A DNA stretch of 64,000 nucleotides from Torymus aiolomorphi (taxonomy: Eukaryota; Arthropoda; Insecta; Hymenoptera; Torymidae). Positions 60,843 to 64,000 of the stretch are shown here, one piece after another. The stretch covers positions 22,738,257 to 22,802,256 of the forward strand of contig CM070873.1 in NCBI GenBank assembly GCA_036365515.1. The letters are read 5' to 3'. Position 1 is the stretch's first letter. Each line of letters begins with the position of its first letter. The position numbers and the translations under genes were made by a program. Under the pieces are notes generated by a model, which saw only the letters and a program-made list of their open reading frames with translations, searched no databases and was not told the DNA's origin.

Positions 60843-61599
60843 TATATATCGTATCGTATATACAGGGAGCGCTCACGGTCACGTGGGTCGCATGCCTTTT
60901 TCCGCTGGTGCGAACGCACTATGCGCAGCCTATATAGCCAAGATGGCCGTTGCGGCTGATGTACTCTGCACGCACGCAGCACCAAGCCAGATTACCATTG
61001 ACGAATGCACCAGTGTTGAGTTTTCTCTTTTTGTTTTTCTCCTATTCGCGGGATTAGTGTATGTGTGCATGTGTGTATATGTATAAGTTATACGAACATC
61101 AGTGAGCGATTACTCTACAGTTTTCGTTAAACTGTGTAAAATTTAACTTTATATTTTTGTATGAATCGGGAGTAATGAAACGGTAGTTTTCCTTATGTTA
61201 TTCAAAAGCATTTTACTTAACACAAAAATTTCAAATACAAAAGTTGTTGATAACATTGAAATAAAACTTTTTTTCTATTCAACATTTGCATAAATAAAAA
61301 TAAAAACTATTATTATAATTCAAATAGTAACAATGAAAACAATGTTTTTAATTTTAAATATAATTGCAATCATAGTACTTATATATTTAATATTCCTATG
61401 TGTACTTTAATCATATCAATTAATAATATTTAATTAATTTATATGAATCATAGACTATTTGAAAAGTTTTCTGCATATATCTATATTTGTAGAATTATAA
61501 GGCAAATTTTCTTCAAAAAAATAATAAATATGTAATAGTAAATGCATAATTTCCATTTAAATTTTACTGCAGAGATGTATTTATGTATATTCTAATGAT
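60843..61599. other. Unclassified spacer upstream of LTR element
   Basis: GC-moderate to 61030, then AT-rich with a fragment (61206-61300) of the 55.4-kb tandem repeat. Confidence 0.35.
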
Positions 61600-61916
61600 T
61601 GTAACGATGCACCTGATCAATAGACGCATCGATACGAAATCGCGATCATAAGAAGCTTTCTCTCTCCTAGCATGCGTGCGCTAGAAAGAGAAAGCAGCCG
61701 AACCTGTCAACGGCATGGGAGAGCGAGCGTACGAATGTGTACATACATGTACACACGCATGTATACAAGTACCGGAGCTCGTACAGCGAGGAGAGAGAGC
61801 AGGCGACTGAGTAGTCGGCTTCCCTCTCCACCGAGCGCCGCGACCACGCGTCGCATACGACGCGCAAGCTATAACGCGCCCCACCGCGCTGCTTCTACAG
61901 CACACGGCGAAGCGGG

Positions 61917-61959
61917 TATAAATACCGCCTCGTGCGCCGTGGAAAGGATTCTCTCAGCC
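61917..61959 (+). promoter_or_regulatory. LTR core promoter (TATA + initiator)
   Basis: GGGTATAAATACCGCC followed 30-40 nt later by TCTCAGCCCAGTG, an arthropod initiator-like site. Transcription would start around 61950 and include the hairpin array. Confidence 0.5.
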
Positions 61960-61999
61960 CAGTGCCGTAATCGCTAAAGCCTGGAGCCCTGCCGACGGA

Positions 62000-62128
62000 G
62001 CGGAGTATATGAGCGCACTCGTTACTCTGCACCAGAAGTAGCGCTGAGATGATTCCCCGGGTATATGAGCGCACTCGTTACCCGGGTGTTGTTCACAAGT
62101 AGTGGGAGCGCACTCGCCTACTTGTGAA
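62000..62128 (+). promoter_or_regulatory. Array of three hairpins with a common 15-nt loop
   Basis: Hairpin 1: stem GCGGAGTA (62000-62007) / TACTCTGC (62023-62030). Hairpin 2: CCCGGGTA (62056-62063) / TACCCGGG (62079-62086). Hairpin 3: TTCACAAGTAG (62092-62102) / CTACTTGTGAA (62118-62128). Loops are exactly 15 nt: TATGAGCGCACTCGT twice and TGGGAGCGCACTCGC. Stems differ in sequence yet all pair; loops are conserved and contain GAG-CGCA-CTC and the self-complementary GCGC. They lie in predicted R/U5 leader RNA. Confidence 0.7.
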
Positions 62129-62385
62129 GAACCGTGATCACGCGTCCCCAAACTCGCGTACTCTAGTAACAGGCTTAATGCTCGTGTATTATCATTGTTT
62201 GTTTCAGATCTACGCCAAAACCGAACCGATTGTGAATTAGATTTAAGCTATAATAAATTTGTTACTTTTCTTTTATACTTAAATTATTTGGCTTTGTTGA
62301 TTTATTTCAATTGCTCTCCCTTTCGAATCCTGTCCGCTTAGCTATTCTCAAAGAGAGCAATCCTTACGCATGAATCCCCATTTCA

Positions 62386-62403
62386 TGGCGCCCGAACAGG
62401 GAC
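62386..62403 (+). promoter_or_regulatory. Primer-binding site, tRNA-Lys(UUU) type
   Basis: TGGCGCCCGAACAGGGAC, directly after the LTR. These 18 nt are the complement of the tRNA-Lys3 3' end, the same primer site used by lentiviruses (established knowledge). It marks the LTR/leader boundary. Confidence 0.9.
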
Positions 62404-62517
62404 TAGTTTTTTCACGCGAAGGAACAAAATAACCTTTTCAAATAACATCTCATATTGAAATAAATTATACAAAGCAAAATAAAATTTTTTTTTCGGAATC
62501 GAGCAATACTAGTAATC

Positions 62518-64000
62518 ATGGGGAAAGTCGGATGGGTATACAAGCTTCGAAAAGAGCAACTCAGAGACGAACTAGCGAAATTACAAATCGATAATACGGG
62601 AAATGTAACGGAACTACGACAGCGACTAGTAGCGATAGCAAAAATAAGTCCGGGACACTTTAAAAATCAACCAGAAGACGCGGAGGAATACAATGAGGAA
62701 TTAGATAAGACCCGCGATATGGAAGAACAAACAAATAACGCATCAACACCTCAGGGCATGCAAACACAATTTGTAATATCGAACCAAGATGCAAACACAG
62801 ACCAGATAAATTACCTAACGGTAGAGAACGCGACCGCGAAAACCCTCGATCAAATGCGAAAATGGAACTGCCACTTCGACGGACGAGACGTTTACGGTTT
62901 TTTAGAAAGAGTTGAGGAATTACGTAAAGCATACGGCTTCACCGATGCAAATCTGCTTATAGGATTCCCGGAATTATTACGGGGGGAAGCTCAACTTTGG
63001 TACAGAAATTTAGAGCCTATAAATAGTTACGCTGAACTCAAAGAATTGTTGCGCAGCTTCTATATACCGCCGGGAGAACGACGAAATCTTGATCGACAAA
63101 TAAGCGAGCGAAGACAAAAAATCGGCGAGATATTTAGAAGCTACGCCACGGCACTGAGTACGTTAATGCGCCGTCGAGGGGGCATAAACCGCGAAACACA
63201 CCTCGATAATATATACTATAACATGCGCGCCGAATTACGATTGCACATTCGACGGTCGGAATTCAACAACGTCAACGAACTAATCCAACGCGTAGAGGAA
63301 ATTGAAGAAGTATTAGTACAAACCGGTAAAGAACGAAATGGAGAGAGATTAAGAATTAACGCTGGGAATATTATGGAAATAACGACCACGTACGACCGGA
63401 ACACGTGCTGCTGGAAATGCAAACAACGCGGACATAGGAGAATGAACTGTCGGAATTCACAAAGGAAATTTTGTTCGTATTGTGGGACAGACGGTATACT
63501 AACACGCGATTGCCGATGCCACGAGAATATAGATGCGCCGGGAAACGAAAAAGGGTCGGACCCACCCCGGGACAGGACCGGCCCACGGAAACAAGACCTC
63601 GGATATCGCCAGCCGCTATTTCGTTCGAGTCAACGACGGTCGAGAGAAATTTCGAGGCCTAATAGATCGCGGATCAATAGGATCATATATAAACCGCGCG
63701 CGGCGAATAAATGCCTTTCGCAAGGGTGGGTAAATCAGGCGGAACAAAAAGCAGCACGGATGGCCGATGGTACCTCTGCCACTCTTGAGAGCAGTATATC
63801 TGGAGAGTGCAGAGTACAAGGCAAAAACTTACGACACCGGTTTTTAGTTATGGAAGGATTAACAACCGATTTTTTACTCGGAATGGACATACTTGTTAAA
63901 CTAGAAATACAACTAATGTTAAATGGAAATCAGATCAAAACCGGGAGAACAGACGGCACCGAGGGGTTATGTTCCGTCGGAAAACCAGTAGGTTTAGCTC
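62518..64000 (+). CDS. gag: Gag (SAP + retrotransposon gag + zinc knuckles) running into protease; partial
   Basis: ATG at 62518; the frame is open for 494 codons to the window edge. Residues about 4-40 fit a SAP motif (VYKLRKEQLRDELAKL, TELRQRLV), a DNA/RNA-binding fold. Residues about 105-260 are the capsid-like Retrotrans_gag region (KWNCHFDGRDVYGFLERVE, LLRGEAQLWYRNLEPINSY, LRSFYIPPGERRNL). Near 300-325 is one good CCHC knuckle (CWKCKQRGHRRMNC) and a degenerate second (CSYCGTDGILTRDC, His missing). The protease-like block FRGLIDRGSIGSYI lies in the +1 frame (about 63640-63700), whereas the later protease block FLLGMDILVKL (about 63868) is back in the gag frame. The Asp-Arg-Gly-Ser active site is abnormal (Asp-Ser/Thr-Gly expected). 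So gag looks intact but protease is probably broken. Confidence 0.85.
   Translation, partial: MGKVGWVYKLRKEQLRDELAKLQIDNTGNVTELRQRLVAIAKISPGHFKNQPEDAEEYNEELDKTRDMEEQTNNASTPQGMQTQFVISNQDANTDQINYLTVENATAKTLDQMRKWNCHFDGRDVYGFLERVEELRKAYGFTDANLLIGFPELLRGEAQLWYRNLEPINSYAELKELLRSFYIPPGERRNLDRQISERRQKIGEIFRSYATALSTLMRRRGGINRETHLDNIYYNMRAELRLHIRRSEFNNVNELIQRVEEIEEVLVQTGKERNGERLRINAGNIMEITTTYDRNTCCWKCKQRGHRRMNCRNSQRKFCSYCGTDGILTRDCRCHENIDAPGNEKGSDPPRDRTGPRKQDLGYRQPLFRSSQRRSREISRPNRSRINRIIYKPRAANKCLSQGWVNQAEQKAARMADGTSATLESSISGECRVQGKNLRHRFLVMEGLTTDFLLGMDILVKLEIQLMLNGNQIKTGRTDGTEGLCSVGKPVGLA

Larger units (their letters stand above)
61600..62385 (+). repeat. 5' LTR (boundaries approximate)
   Basis: Starts TGTAACGATG by the TG rule and ends ...TTTCA immediately before the primer site. 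It has a U3 hairpin (about 61654-61693), TATAAATA at 61917-61924, initiator-like TCAGCC at 61954, three hairpins at 62000-62128, and AATAAA near 62252-62257. Without the 3' LTR the left boundary is a guess. Confidence 0.6.
61600..64000 (+). mobile_element. Ty3/gypsy-type LTR retrotransposon, 5' part
   Basis: LTR, primer-binding site, gag with SAP and zinc knuckles, and the protease region. It continues past the window end, so the pol and 3' LTR are unseen. Confidence 0.85.

Noticed and set aside
62660..63819. Minus-strand and alternate-frame ORFs across the gag region
   Set aside because: Shadows of the gag frame, except the +1 protease block already described.

Overview
The window looks like nuclear DNA of an insect: AT-rich, packed with dinucleotide microsatellites, and crowded with MITEs, LINE, Penelope-like and Ty3/gypsy fragments. 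GC- and CpG-rich islands break up the AT-rich background. That style, together with multi-exon genes split by short introns, suggests a hymenopteran (possibly a parasitoid wasp). This is an impression from composition and element content, not a diagnosis. I see no rRNA, tRNA or CRISPR.

Host-like genes are few. A kelch-repeat gene runs on the minus strand (about 47.88 to 45.63 kb, four exons, natural stop). Two exons of an unknown basic protein lie on the minus strand at 24.36-23.75 kb. A decayed relative carrying the following exons lies on the plus strand at 2.68-3.51 kb. A 69-nt exon with very good splice sites sits at 36.69 kb on the plus strand. Exon-like modules occur at the left edge (0.5-1.2 kb) and at 56.6-57.4 kb.

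Most of the rest is mobile DNA. 0-10 kb: a PIF/Harbinger-type MITE (TTA duplication), an 8-bp-TSD MITE, GC islands and a minisatellite. 10-15 kb: a palindromic Penelope-derived insert, a Jockey-like LINE sitting between CT arrays, an R1-clade LINE and a 915-bp palindromic element. 15-27 kb: a ~320-bp tandem satellite, two hAT elements with perfect 8-bp TSDs (18.44-20.79 and 21.19-22.33 kb), TTAA-flanked MITEs and long CA arrays. 27-36 kb: a segmental duplication around an element full of one repeated word, an 818-bp palindrome and a Penelope-like RT/GIY-YIG copy. 36-57 kb: more MITEs, two further palindromic Penelope inserts and a 680-bp TTAA palindrome. 57-64 kb: a lone LTR, a gypsy RT fragment and the 5' part of a gypsy-type element that runs off the window (LTR, tRNA-Lys-type primer site, SAP-containing gag, degraded protease).

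The observations I would follow first are: (1) three tandem hairpins in the right-hand LTR that share a 15-nt loop but have unrelated, perfectly compensated stems; (2) hammerhead-ribozyme-like cores in every Penelope-derived piece, three of which are inverted-repeat insertions with clean 12-16 bp target duplications; (3) the unknown gene whose consecutive exons lie 20 kb apart in opposite orientation.
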